From contig CM082581.2 of assembly GCA_040954595.2 (NCBI GenBank), positions 1,984,001-2,048,000 on the forward strand: a stretch of 64,000 bases of DNA. The letters run 5' to 3'. Below the pieces are notes generated by a model that ran no database searches, was not told where the DNA came from, and saw only the letters and a program-made list of their open reading frames with translations. The DNA is from Balanoglossus misakiensis. Taxonomy: Eukaryota; Hemichordata. The first letter of the stretch is position 1; every line of letters begins with the position of its first letter. Position numbers and translations under genes: made by a program. Below, in pieces: positions 21,159 to 32,637 of this stretch.

Positions 21159-22618
21159 AGTTAGTGATACTTCTTCAACCACGATGGACAGTCTGATATT
21201 TGTCCTTGGAGAGACAAAAGAAGTCGAATAATTTGATAAATCACGAAATTCTTTGAAGGCCCTTCCCAATGATAAGAAGTTAATAAATGAATATATAGAA
21301 GCTAAGGTGAAAGTAGGAACAAAGCTGATGAAATCATACAGCATAGCCAAGCTGTCAATCAAAGAGTGGGAACAAGAATATTGCATAAATCATTGGGGTT
21401 GTGCACCAAATTTGGAAGATTACAAGAGAAATAAACGTATATTGAAATTGTACAAACAAACAAAAATGGCAACACATTTTTTGAAACGCTGGAATATTGA
21501 TTATAACTGAGAGGTGAAGTATTTCCAGCTGTATGTGCATGCAATTTGATTACTCAGTGTGGACATATTTTGTACACTACACGTACATTCAGAAATATGG
21601 CATATTTTTCTAATGACATGGAGATTTTTGTGACTTCTGATGCAGAGTAAATATATTGTATAATTTACTTCCAAATCAGATGTTCTTTCCTTGTCATTTG
21701 CTACCAAAATTTAGTACCAAATGCATGGCATTTGTATGTCTGTGTTCAGGCTGTGGCCACAACCAATCTTGTAGCTGTGGCTGAGACTTTCAATTTTCTG
21801 CTTGATGTTAATAAACAATAACTTTGTAGTTTTGAATTTTGATGGAAAGGCAATCATCTATATTTGTCACTCATAAAAATGCACATTTCTTGACAATGTT
21901 GTTGAACCACTTCTCCCAAAATAATGGGACCCTTTGGTTTCAACCCCCAACCTGGCAGTGTTCAAATCTCACATTGTAAACACCACCTGCACCTGCACTT
22001 TGTTAATACAAGGAGACTGGAAACAGTGTGCTACACAATAAATTGAGACAAAGGAGTGTTACAAGACTTAACAAACAAGTAATTAACATATGGCCTAGTT
22101 GCACAGGAAAATGCTACAAACAAGTTTTTCCCGCCCAAGTCAGACTGTGCGTGGCGTGGGTCCATAGCTGCAGCTGTGGTGTTTTCTGGCTAATTGTACT
22201 TTTCCTTTTTACGGGCTCTTTTTCCGTGTCGATCAGAAAATTGCCCGCAAAATGTCAGACAAAAATTGCCAGAAAACACCACTGCTATGACCCAGAATGA
22301 GATTATACTTAGGCCGTCCTCTGCATGCCATACTATCGATCGCACGTACCGAACGAAACTCGCATCACATGCAATCCGAAAATAGCTGATAAGAACTTAC
22401 CTTCATTGTACAGTTTACCGTAAAAAGCAGTCTTACACCGACGATTACGTTGGCAGGAAATGAAGGCATCGACTAAAACAACATGAATCGGATGTACCGC
22501 GTACCGCCCACACGATGCACATGTCTGTCGCGATACAATACCATAGACTATTTTACTTCTGTCCATTCGCTCGCAAACGTCGTTTTCTGAATGTGTTATG
22601 AGCTTTGGGCACATTTAA
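21159..22618. other. Flank of SAP-motif pseudogene; no gene assigned
   Basis: A basic 86-codon open frame at 21,253-21,510 ends in a stop. It could be a further, frame-shifted piece of the pseudogene, but I see no motif. At 22,170-22,270 a short inverted pair (GTGGTGTTTTCTGGC / GCCAGAAAACACCAC) occurs. Confidence 0.35.
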
Positions 22619-22686
22619 GGACCGAAACGGGGAGATTTTTGACATTTTTTTGCCGAATTTTCGTCAAAACCTCGCCGTTTCGGTCC
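22619..22686. repeat. Imperfect hairpin, 68 bp
   Basis: GGACCGAAACGG at 22,619 pairs with CCGTTTCGGTCC ending at 22,686, with further pairing inside. It lies just left of the element at 22,709. Confidence 0.6.
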
Positions 22687-22708
22687 ACGCCCGCCCACAC
22701 ATCATATA

Positions 22709-23404
22709 GGGCGTTCTCACTGGCACGTTTACACCGGTGCTACAGCGGTGTAGATTTGACACCGACGGAAAAAAACAAGTGAGAACGCTTTACACCGGTG
22801 TTGGGCCGGTGTTGATTTGCGACGGCGATGGGTGGCGGGTCAGGGCCAGTGCTGGGCCAGCGCTCCGACGCAAATAGTCAGTGAGAACGCAAAGATAAAC
22901 AAACACCGTTCAAAAGCGCCCCCCTGCAGTGACTTTTGGGTATGTTTATTAGGTATAGCCCATTGTCTTTGGTCAGTTTCCATTGTTAAGTCAATCACAC
23001 TGGACGTGAGTGGTTTTCAAACCATTCGCAGTTTGCATGGTCTGCAACACTTCTGTCTGCTACCAACTTTCGGAAGGTTCTCTCGATCACCGAAAAGCTG
23101 AGGCATTTTCCATTTATGGATTAACATTCATTTACTTCTAAACATTATCAAAACTGTCACAAAGTCGTCTAGAACGTATATGCAGGTATATAAACTGCAA
23201 CATGTTGCTGTAATGTCCTCGACGTCCTCAATTTTGTTAGTTGCCGTGTTGCTAAACATGGCCATTTAGACGATGTTTATTTCAAAACAGTGGCCAAAAG
23301 TTTAGTGTGTGGACGCACGGAGATTCTGTGGACTAATCCCCTGTGTTTGCAGAGAGTAAACACTGGCATTACACCGGTGTCAAAACTTTTAGTGAGAACA
23401 AGAC
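22709..23404 (+). mobile_element. Non-autonomous element (GGGCGTTCTCACT family), copy 1
   Basis: About 696 bp. It starts GGGCGTTCTCACTGGC and ends TTTTAGTGAGAACAAGAC, giving short inverted ends around GTTCTCACT. Sub-terminal ACACCGGTGT palindromes recur at both ends. The copy at 56,213-56,908 is inverted and very similar. Target duplication not resolved. The shared open frame has no known domain and is broken in this copy. Confidence 0.75.
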
Positions 23405-24395
23405 TATGGAGGTACTAGATAGAAGGAGCGAGGACGCTATTGTTTCCTATAAACCCCATGTGCGTCTTAATCTGTTTGCAGATATCATTAGGATCTCATC
23501 CTTTTATCACCTGATAGGCGTTCATAAAGGCTGTGCGCTTGCGTAGATAAACAAATTATAGCTGGCGGCGTGTCTCCATGATTTACATTTAGCATATTCA
23601 ACCAGACCAAACTGCTGTGCCGAAAGTCTCTGCACTAGCAATTACAATGGTGACTATCGGGCATCCCACACCATCCCACGCGAACAAAAATACTTGCATC
23701 GGGAAGATTGGTTTTCAAAGAAAACCTAAGAACTTATTGTTTTTTGCGGAAGTTTGCGAAAAACTCAAAATATACATTTCAAAATCATGCTTTTTGGTTG
23801 TACAAAGAAGAAAAATAACGCCACAAGTCTTCCAAGACGTCCGCCTGACACGTTTCCGGTAGTGGTGATGCGTAAACTTCACCCCTAGATGTAAATAAAA
23901 GTCACCACGCATATGTAGTACGCTCGTCCGCGATGTGCGCATTGTGTTTTTAATATCATAGAAATATTACCCCGTAGATCTTGCAAACCTAACTGTAAAA
24001 TCGGCGGTAACGCACAGTGGGTTCAAAGGACGCTTTCAACACAGAAACACAAAGACTTAAGAAGCTTATCACACTTCAGAAGAAAGGGAGTTAATCCGCT
24101 TAAAATCCGTCCTCGCTCCTTCTCTCTAGTACCTCCATGCACACATGAAACCACGCAACCACGAGGCTGAAGCCTTGGAAACCACCTAAGCTCGGCAATG
24201 CGTGTGTGCTCATGAATATGTAATATCTAATTCGCATATTCATGAAAAAGTAACCAAAAAAACAGGAAAACATTTTTAAAATACCAATAAAAAATTAAAA
24301 AAACTAAACATTTGCAGTTTTTCTTTATTTACAATTTGATATATTTTTAGATTTTCAGTCAAGATTTTTTTTAATTTTTCGAGTTTTTTTTAAAC
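23405..24395. other. Non-coding stretch, nothing identified
   Basis: Only short unconvincing frames. Very AT-rich from 24,230 to 24,390 just before the next gene. Confidence 0.35.
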
Positions 24396-25421
24396 ATGCC
24401 GGGTTCAGAGATTTGTCCTTCCATGACTAGAGAAGCAATCAGGGATCGTCACATACGTCGGGTGCGGGATAACACTGTCCGCGGAAATGTTGATTTTGTT
24501 GCCCCAACTACTGAAGATAAGACAGCAATTCAACGTAAAATTTCAAAGCTTCGAACTCTGATGAAGGAGGGTAGGGCAACAAATTTTGACGTGTTATCAA
24601 CGGTACTTGATTTCTTCCTGACGAGTCACGAAACGAACGGCAATGGTGGTATGCGTGACGAACCAGAAGAAGGTGCTTTCCACGAACCAGTGTACCAGAG
24701 GTGTCCAATAGAACGGACCAGATGTATTTGACAACGACCCTCTCTGTCCAGAACCTCGTAAAAACTGTCGAATCACACTCCGGAGCATGTCGAGGAACTC
24801 TTGCCTCAAAGCGCACGACTATGATGGGCCACGCGGGGAGGGTCAGTTTCAAGTGCGAGGAAGATCACGGATTCAATTGGAATTCTTCGCCGTATTTACC
24901 GAACGGGAGACTACTCGTCAACTACAGGTAAGTGTAAATACAGTGACATTGTATGATACGGACTTATATTGTTTTGTCATCTTTTATTTACCAAGAATAC
25001 GTCAATGTATTATGCTCTCGCGTCGTAACTTTGAAATGCTATGAACATTATCCAACAGATTGTTACACGGGTTGTTGTCAGCTGGCGTACGGACGCGGAC
25101 TTATGACACTGTAACCAGCAGTGCAAATATGGGGTCGTTGAAGGACAAGTATAGAACGAAATGTAAGCTTACACTTTCTTATAGCTGAAACTATCTAGTT
25201 TTATATTTATTTGTGATCAGTCCTACTTTTAGTGTGGTCAACTTACATTGATTCTCAGACTGTTTCAATATAGTGTATGACCATGGAGTTACAGACATGA
25301 CTGCAGCATATAAAGACATGTCAAGACAATTTTTTTTCCAAATGTATTAACTGTCGACCATCATCACAGTCACCCCATGACTGTGCTGGCATATAAAGTA
25401 GGCAAATCATCACTAATATTT

Positions 25422-25453
25422 GGGTCGCCGCAAGGGAAAAGGGCCCTTATGCA
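25422..25453. repeat. Left terminal inverted repeat, 32 bp
   Basis: Begins GGGTCGCCGCAAGGG and ends CCCTTATGCA. One mismatch (T versus C at position 4) with the right repeat. Confidence 0.92.
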
Positions 25454-27341
25454 AGTGTACGTCATTTTTAGTAATTTGCATTTGAATAGGTGACGTTCTA
25501 TGTGTGCTTTTCATATGCAAATATTCGCCTGCACGCTGGAGGAAAATGGATTTGTTCAGTATATTGCCCAACTTTTTCGAGAAAATGACAAAAGATATTC
25601 AAAGTATATCACGAAACACAGAACATTTATGTCATTTCTTCACTGAATTCGATTTCTATAGCTCAAAAAACACTTCTCACGTAGAGCGTTTACATTGTAT
25701 CTAATTTTATTCCCGCCATTTTGCTCAGTTCATATACACGTGACCTCAGCGCTAAGGAGGTCAGAGTCAGAAATCGCTGTGCTACTGATGTTTCCCGTTG
25801 CGTAAAATCATGGCATTCTCGGTACCTCTCGACCCGCAATTAAATGCCGAGCTGCGGACTTTGCTCGAAGAACGCCACGACGAGTTGGTCGAAACATTTA
25901 GTCCGCCGCAATCTAGGGAGAATTCCCAGTGTTCTGTTTCAGCCGATAGTGTACGCGATCACTGCCACCAGGGAGACGACGACGATAGCGATGAAGACGA
26001 GCCAGTACCTGAAGCAGAGCCAGTCGAATTGGCGAGACTGTACTCTCAGTTACACCCAGAGATGGGTCAAGAAGATCGCGAAGAAGGAAATGACTGTGAC
26101 GCCTTGGATAAGCCATCGGTGGAGGCCGTAATGCGGACTGGGTGTGTTTGTAAACACCAGTGCTACTCGAACTTTGCTGTGGACAGGGTGTGGGAATACC
26201 GTTTGAACATGTCAGAATTCCAGAAAGACCATCTTGATGTTCTCATCCTTGCAAAGTTGGAACAGTGTGAGGTTCATGGAGAACCTGTCCGTGGTGGTAA
26301 ACGTGCGCGACAGTCCTTTGATTACGTCTTTGATGGTCAACGCGTGTGTGAAAAAGTTTGGCTTTACATTCACAACTTGGGTGAGTGGCAGGGTATTTTT
26401 ACGTTGGCACCAATGATTTATTTACACGTCGTGATATCCTCATCACACCCTGTGCGAGCATGAGTACTCGAAATGTGGATTGTTAGGTGAATTATTGCAT
26501 CCGATTGTTGATTTTTAATAGATTCCCCACATCACGTAGTTTACCGTAGTGCAGCAGTGACAGTCAATAAAGGATGATGATGTCATCTTTTTCCTCCCTC
26601 ACATGACCTTTGTTTACTTGGGGATTTTTCTCAAAGAGTTTTCTAAGTGTCCTGGCCCCCACAATCTTGATGTTGATTTTTTAAGAGAAGACACAACTTT
26701 ACAGTAATTTCTTTTTAAATGTGTATCAAACGATTTTGAGAAGATTTAAACTACAGAGAAGTCATTGTTTTGACATAATCTTGGGATAGTATTAGTTAGT
26801 ATTATCATCCAATAACTCTAATTATAGGGGAGAAAAGGTTCAAGAATTTAAAGGCCCACTACAAAATCCATGGTGTGGTACCCAGAGATCATGGTCGTCG
26901 AGGAAAACGACCAGCCAATGCCTATTCATTTGAAGTAAGTATTACATTTCTGCATGCCATAACAAATATCTTTAAGAAGTATATTCTTATACCATGTAAA
27001 TGTGTATAAGAGTGTACTTATACTTGGTAATAAATTTCATATTTATGGTTTATTATTATCACGCAAACATGTGCTTTTATGTCAAAGGGACAGGAATAGG
27101 TGCTCAGTACAGACAGGTTTCCAGATTAGACAGGGTTCGGTTTATTGTTGCCTTGAGTCGTAACAAAGGCGTCAGGATTTATTATAACACACCATGCAGC
27201 GAACACTCGATCGTGATTCGTCAATACGCCGTCACGTGACCTTAGTCATTTCGAACTGTTCCCTAGGGCATGATTTCGATCGGTTTCTGCCTGGTACTGT
27301 TGCCTGGATGTGGTGTGTGTCATGTTTGGTGTGTTATAAAA

Positions 27342-27496
27342 CACATGATGACTGACATATTCGGGCAACGGTGTATTTTTGATGACCTCGGGACTGCTAG
27401 TCACAACTAAAACAGTCTTGTTTTCCCTATGCCCTCAGTCCCAAGGTCATCAAAAATACACTGTTGCCCTCATTGTCACAGTCAGTCATCATGTGT
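27342..27496. repeat. Long palindrome, ~155 bp
   Basis: The left arm CACATGATGACTGAC is mirrored by GTCAGTCATCATGTG at the right. The inner arms share GTATTTTTGATGACCT and GGGACTG, and there is an unpaired central loop. It lies in intron 2 of the DUF7869-like gene. A GTCACGTGAC motif lies 110 bp upstream. Confidence 0.75.
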
Positions 27497-27639
27497 ATAC
27501 AGTAATACTGTATCTGGGCCCCTCAATATCTTGTCTCCTCCTCCTGACAGCTGCTTCATATGCTGGCCATCTTGAAGTAGTATTTTTCACCCACAGTTTG
27601 GAGCATGCCCAATTGACACTGAGACTTTCACATGGACCC

Positions 27640-27898
27640 TCCGACATTGAATCAGTGCTCGACCACACACAACATCCACTTTGCAGGATGAGAATAAAAA
27701 TCTTGTCAAAATGAATAAATGGTAGAGACCGATTATTCATTTCGGCCAGTTTTTCACTCTCGCATCTTCAAGTGGGATGGAAGTTGTGTTTGGTCAACAT
27801 TGATTCCCTATATCCACACGTAGAATAACAAATGGTGTCTTGTATCAAACATAATTAATGGAAAAAAGGGCAGTGAGAGAGAGACTTTGTCCCTTTAG
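27640..27898. repeat. Foldback element (GGGACAAAGTCTCTC family), copy 2
   Basis: The right arm is complete and ends GAGAGACTTTGTCCCTTTAG. The left arm is shortened at about 27,640. The centre AATGGTAGAGACCGATTATT matches copies 1 and 3. It is in intron 2 of the DUF7869-like gene, so it is a second layer of nesting. Confidence 0.7.
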
Positions 27899-29446
27899 GT
27901 GGTTTGCTATCTAACCTGTATATGTGTTCTCAGTGTTCACTAATTTATTTTGAGTGACTTAACTATTCTTTTTTCCAAACAGACAGTGCAAGATGCTGTT
28001 CAGTTCCTGGTCAGATATGCAGATGACAATGGTCTGCCTATGCCAGCTGCTCCTTGTGGTAGAGATGGAAGGCCTCCAATTTATCTTCCATCCTGTGACA
28101 CCAAGGCTGATATGTATAAGAAGTATGTGGAGGCCTGTAATGTTTGTCAGCCAACCAAGCAGCCTGTGGGGGAGACAACTTTCCGAAATATCTGGAAATT
28201 GTGTGTACCACACATTCAGCGAATGGAACCTCGTACAGATGTGTGTGCCAAATGTGAACACTTCCGGAATGAAATTCAGTTTGCCTCAACAGAAGAAGAC
28301 AAACTGAACTCTAGTATTGCATTCTCAGGACACATTTTGAAATCACAAAATGAAAGAGAATTTCTGAACTTGTGCATTAGAAAGGCACAGGATGAACTCA
28401 GAGACATTGAAGTTCAGCCCCCATGTAGTCCTTGCTCTTATGATTTACATAATGTTCATTATACATTTGATTTTGCACAGAGTTTTCTGCTGCCCCATCA
28501 GTCTCGTCAAGTTAGTCCACTGTATTTTCTGAATCCACTACGTGTAAATTGCTTTGGTATATGTAATGATAGTCAACAATCTCAAATGAATTATCTGTTT
28601 GATGAGTCTGAGACCATTGGCATTGATAACAGAAAGTGCCATGGTGCCAATAATGTAGTTAGCATTCTTCACAATTATTTTGAGGAGCATGGATTGGGTG
28701 AAAAGAGTTGTCATTGCCATGCTGACAACTGTGGAGGTCAGAATAAAAACAAAACTGTCATTCATTATTTTTGTTACCGTACCAGTACTGGTTAACATGA
28801 CGAAATTAATTATCATTTCTTGGAACCAGGTCATACAAAGTGCATTTGTGATGCTTGTTTCGGTAAGATTCGGCAAGTGTATCGTAGAAGTGATGTTGAC
28901 ACAGTTCAGCAGCTGGCAGACATTGTGTCAAAAAGTTCACGAATAAACAATGTGAAATGTTATGGCAGTCGGAATTCTGATCCCAACTTTCAATGGTTTG
29001 AGTGGGATTCATTTTTTTCTTCATTTCTCAAACCATTGAAGGGAATTCGTGTTTATCATCATTTTAGATTCACCAAGAATGATCCTGGTGCTGTATATGT
29101 TCGAAAATTAGTCACAGATGATGAAATCCGTATAGATCTGCTCAAAAGAAATGCTACTTGGCCTCCATCACCACAAATAAAACCCTCTGTATTGCCTGCT
29201 GGAGGAATGAGTTTAGCCAGATGGAGAGAGTTACAGAAGGAAATTGTTCCATTTGTCAGACAGCCATTTAGACATGCATTTTGCCCTGAAGAGTAAATCC
29301 AAAAACCCACTGAATACTCTTGCATGTATGTAGTACTGAAAATAAATGCAAACTTGTAAATATTTAAATGTTATCTGAAAAAAATGATAGTTAGAATTGT
29401 ATGTAGCAATATCAGTGATGTAATGGTTGGAGTTCTGACACTACAG

Positions 29447-29494
29447 GTAGCCATGGCAACAGTTTAGATGGAGACTGCTGGTAGCCATGGCAAC
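29447..29494. promoter_or_regulatory. Two RFX-type X-box motifs
   Basis: GTAGCCATGGCAAC occurs at 29,447-29,460 and again at 29,481-29,494, each within a 20-bp direct repeat. Both fit the imperfect-palindrome X-box consensus recognised by RFX transcription factors. They lie 150-200 bp after the transposase stop, inside the transposon. Confidence 0.5.
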
Positions 29495-29928
29495 AGTTAT
29501 GTCAATAATGTCATGTAAATATTCATATTTTCGGAGGATGTGATGTGTAGAGTTTTGGCACTTGTGGTGTCTAATAAAATGTATTTTTAAATAGAACTAG
29601 CATCATCTTGTGTGCTTTCCACCCCTATGATATAATGGAATGACAGACACCCCCTCTCCCCCTAAAAAGTTGATTTAGTCAGTACCTACGGTATAAATGG
29701 ATACAGATCTTCCATGTAGTTGGGAAAAGATGTTTGGTTTTTAAACCTCTTTATTGTGAAACAAAAACAGTGAATTTTATTTGTGGGCTGAGGTCAAAGG
29801 TCATATGTCACATTCAATGGGCCACAAATGCCATTTCCAGGTGTAAGTTCATAGTGAGCGGCACACATATGAAAAGAGGAGCACAGGTACTATCAAAAAA
29901 CGACAAAAAATAAAAATCTAAAAATCCA

Positions 29929-29960
29929 TGCATAAGGGCCCTTTTCCCTTGCGGCGGCCC
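29929..29960. repeat. Right terminal inverted repeat, 32 bp
   Basis: Begins TGCATAAGGGCCC and ends GCGGCGGCCC. It is the inverted partner of 25,422-25,453. Confidence 0.92.
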
Positions 29961-32637
29961 ATTTCTCGTCTGTCTTTTTTTTTTATTAAGTTTTTGAGAA
30001 GTACTGACAAACTGTCCACAATGAAGCGGTCAAATCCATGGATGATGCATTAAACGAGGTATGACATTTCACCACCCAAAAACAACTAAATAAATGTTAT
30101 TTGATATTTTTATCATGCCACATTTTATCCGTGTGTTCATATAGGCCTAATACATTTTGTTTTTGAATCCAATTTCAGGAAATCGCATCGGAAGACCGCA
30201 CCATTAAGCTGGGGATTGAAAATATGAGCGATGCACGACACGGTACATGAAAGAATGCACAAAACTCTGACATAGTTGTACTTGGTGACATGTATGTAAC
30301 AACTTTTCGTTAGAAATAACATTTTCCATCTCTATGGCAATGATGGTTATATGTATGGTAATGTGTTACCCTTACACGCACTCAATCGCATCGCTATTTC
30401 TGTCGACAGTGAGTATTGTGTTTGGCATCAACACACTTCTCCGAACTGACATGACACATGCTTTGACGTATACTGTTATTGTAATATATGGCAATTTTGG
30501 ATTAAATTCGAATAACTTTATTTGTAACTATTTTTCTTTGTTTTCGAACCCATAAGTGCATCCATAAGAAGTTGGTCAGGAAGCACGATGACCCGTGTTC
30601 CCAAAGACACGAGATGGTTGGGATCAGGCGATTTTATAACTGGGCTGATGAAAAAGGTAAAACATAGTATTAACACGGTGCTTTCCCATCAGTATCAGTA
30701 AAATCCTTGCTAAATGTTTTTACAAAACTTGAGGCATGTACATGGACCACATATAAAACGATAATTATAATTCTATGCAAGAAAATATGTCACACTGACA
30801 ACCGGCTATTGCAAATGATTAAATTTACAGGGGTTCCAATTTTAGTTCATGGCCACGACAACAACGCGTCTGTAAACAAATTCCTGCGAGAGGAAAGGCC
30901 AGATACCATCAGCAGCAACGACACATGGCATGGTAAGGCTTCATTCTTACTTGACAGGGGAAGGTGTAGCAGCAAAAACACTCCAATTTAGTACATGTAC
31001 ATAAGGACGTCACATACATTTTTAGCTGACGACTTTTGATCATCTGTAAACTTATAATTTGAAAGTGAATATGTGTATTCAGGTTTGTTTTCAAGGCAGA
31101 GTTGCATCAATCCAGGCACCATTAATTGATTCTGTTTCATCGTGTACACGTAGGCGAGGAGCTGTAACATCAATGCTTGTTTTTATTTTACAGTTACCAA
31201 GGCAATAGGCCGAGAGATGAAACGAGTAACCACGGGGACACAACGAAACATGAACGTAACCTGGCACCCTGAACTTGCAGATAAAGGTAAAATCACACAC
31301 ATTTTATGTTTTCTCAATCGCAATGTTAAGTTTTCACTTTTGGTCAGGTATCTGTGGTTACGAGTTTCTGTTTCATGTTCAGTTTTATGCGTTGAATATT
31401 TTTTTTTCTCTTATGCAGCTTTGAAAATGGAGATATTAAACGTAAAGCCATTTCGTTTGTGATAACAATTATTACAAATTCAACTATGTGTTCACCTCTC
31501 CACAGGGGCCAATGTAAAGACACATTGCTACTGGGCCATGACACGGGCAAAACAACACCTTCTGGACAATGGCAACACAACCCGGGCACGAACCGAAGCA
31601 GCGGCGCTAATCCGAAAAAAATTAGACAATATTGTCGCTCATTATCAGGTAATTACCTTTGAATGAAACAAAAATAACTTTTTTGATTAAATAAAATAGT
31701 TGAAAATGTAACCATCGCCATCACACATTCTTTTAAAGTTATCTGTGGATGCCAACATCAGGACAAAACCGTGACTGTGCTTCTTAAATTCCATCAAATA
31801 GACGGTACATGTTATCTTTTCGATCTGTAGGATAATCACGCTGGGTGTGACCCAAAATCGAGGTGTCGGAATAGCGCGAATTACGAAGCATCGTTCCGCC
31901 CAATCAGGCAATCGAAAGCAGCTGACCTCCTGAGGCATGCAGTTAGAAAGACGCAGCTGTACAAGAAGCCAGAGAATTATGTTGATGTGAGTTTTTTAAG
32001 TATTACATAGCATGAGGTAAATGTAGGTGTGCTTAGCTATGTGTATTGAATGACAATGTTTAGCTTGAAACACGATTTCAGAATACAGGTACATGTAGTT
32101 ACAATGTGCAGTGTTTGAACACCACCATGCAGCAGATAGAGCATAGCAGTATTTCTCTCAGGCTTTCTTGTACCGAGATTATGCTGTAGTTTTTGTCAGC
32201 TATATGCAGACACGATTATGGAAAACCAAAGTCTCTACTCTTTGTAAAGATTTTATTTTATTTTCCATTCTAGTGTAAAGACACACACTATGTTGAGAGC
32301 TTCAACAATGTTGCGCATCCCATTAAAAAAAAAACTCCTATAAATTCAGGAGTGATCTCACCTGTCTGGACTGGGTAAGTTTTATTTTATTTCCGAGTGT
32401 GTTCATGTTTTCCCCATGATAATTTACAATGTTTCTGTGCAAGCTTATCACTGACAAAACAATAAAATATGACGCAGAAGCGAAAGTGGTGTCAACCAAT
32501 ACCAGGAAGAGTCGGCGAGGAAGGCAGTACAGGAGGAGGTCTGAGCGCAGGGTATTGACGGAAAAAACAAGTCGTTGGAGGACCAATGTGTGGAGGCGTT
32601 TTGTCGAAGAAGTTTTTAGTGCCTCTCTGTAGAAACC

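Larger units (their letters stand above)
25810..29296 (+). pseudogene. DUF7869-like transposase, three exons, one nonsense codon
   Basis: Exon 1 is 25,810-26,380 (ATG 25,810; donor gtgagt). Exon 2 is 26,828-26,934 (acceptor tatag, donor gtaagt). Exon 3 is 27,983-29,296 (acceptor aacag). Phases join cleanly to 663 codons. An acidic N-terminal region (residues 40-80) precedes Cys-rich patches (GCVCKHQC; VCAKCEHF). The core has FDFAQS and HADNCGGQNKNK, whose Asp residues are candidate catalytic acids of an RNase-H-like fold. Next are FLEPGHTK and YHHFRFTKNDPGAVYV. I recall the DNCGGQNKN/GHT arrangement as Pfam DUF7869. A single in-frame TAA at 28,793-28,795, within an otherwise open exon 3, splits the core just after the second Asp block. 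AATAAA lies at 29,341, 45 bases after the stop. Role: transposition of the surrounding element. Confidence 0.8.
25418..29964 (+). mobile_element. Complete DNA transposon with DUF7869-like transposase
   Basis: The element is 25,422-29,960 (4,539 bp). The left end, which begins GGGTCGCCGCAAGGG, and the reverse complement of the right end match over 32 bp with one difference. The sequence ATTT flanks it on both sides (25,418-25,421; 29,961-29,964), consistent with a 4-bp target duplication. It contains a three-exon gene in the same direction. It sits in an intron of the gene at 24.4-32.6 kb, only 30 bp before that gene's next acceptor. Confidence 0.88.
24396..32637 (+). pseudogene. Decayed multi-exon transposase-like gene hosting the DUF7869 element
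   Basis: Exons: 24,396-24,927 (frame changes once between about 24,700 and 24,790), 25,059-25,162, then after the inserted transposon 29,991-30,058, 30,179-30,295, 30,557-30,656, 30,831-30,932, 31,194-31,286, 31,506-31,648, 31,831-31,986, 32,274-32,374. A possible last exon ends at 32,637, with unresolved phase. GT-AG borders and phases agree from 24,927 through 32,374. In-frame TGA codons at 30,005 and 30,248 break the product. Conserved-looking blocks: SFKCEEDHGFNWNSSPYLPNG, VPILVHGHDNNASVNKF (candidate Asp), and CKDTHYVESFNNV (candidate catalytic Glu). I know this layout from uncharacterised MULE-like proteins of fish and invertebrates. Function by analogy would be DNA transposition; superfamily not certain. 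Confidence 0.6.

Noticed and set aside
30005-30250. Two TGA codons as selenocysteine
   Set aside because: No SECIS-like structure was sought or seen, the gene is transposase-like, and both TGAs are simply explained as CGA-to-TGA decay.
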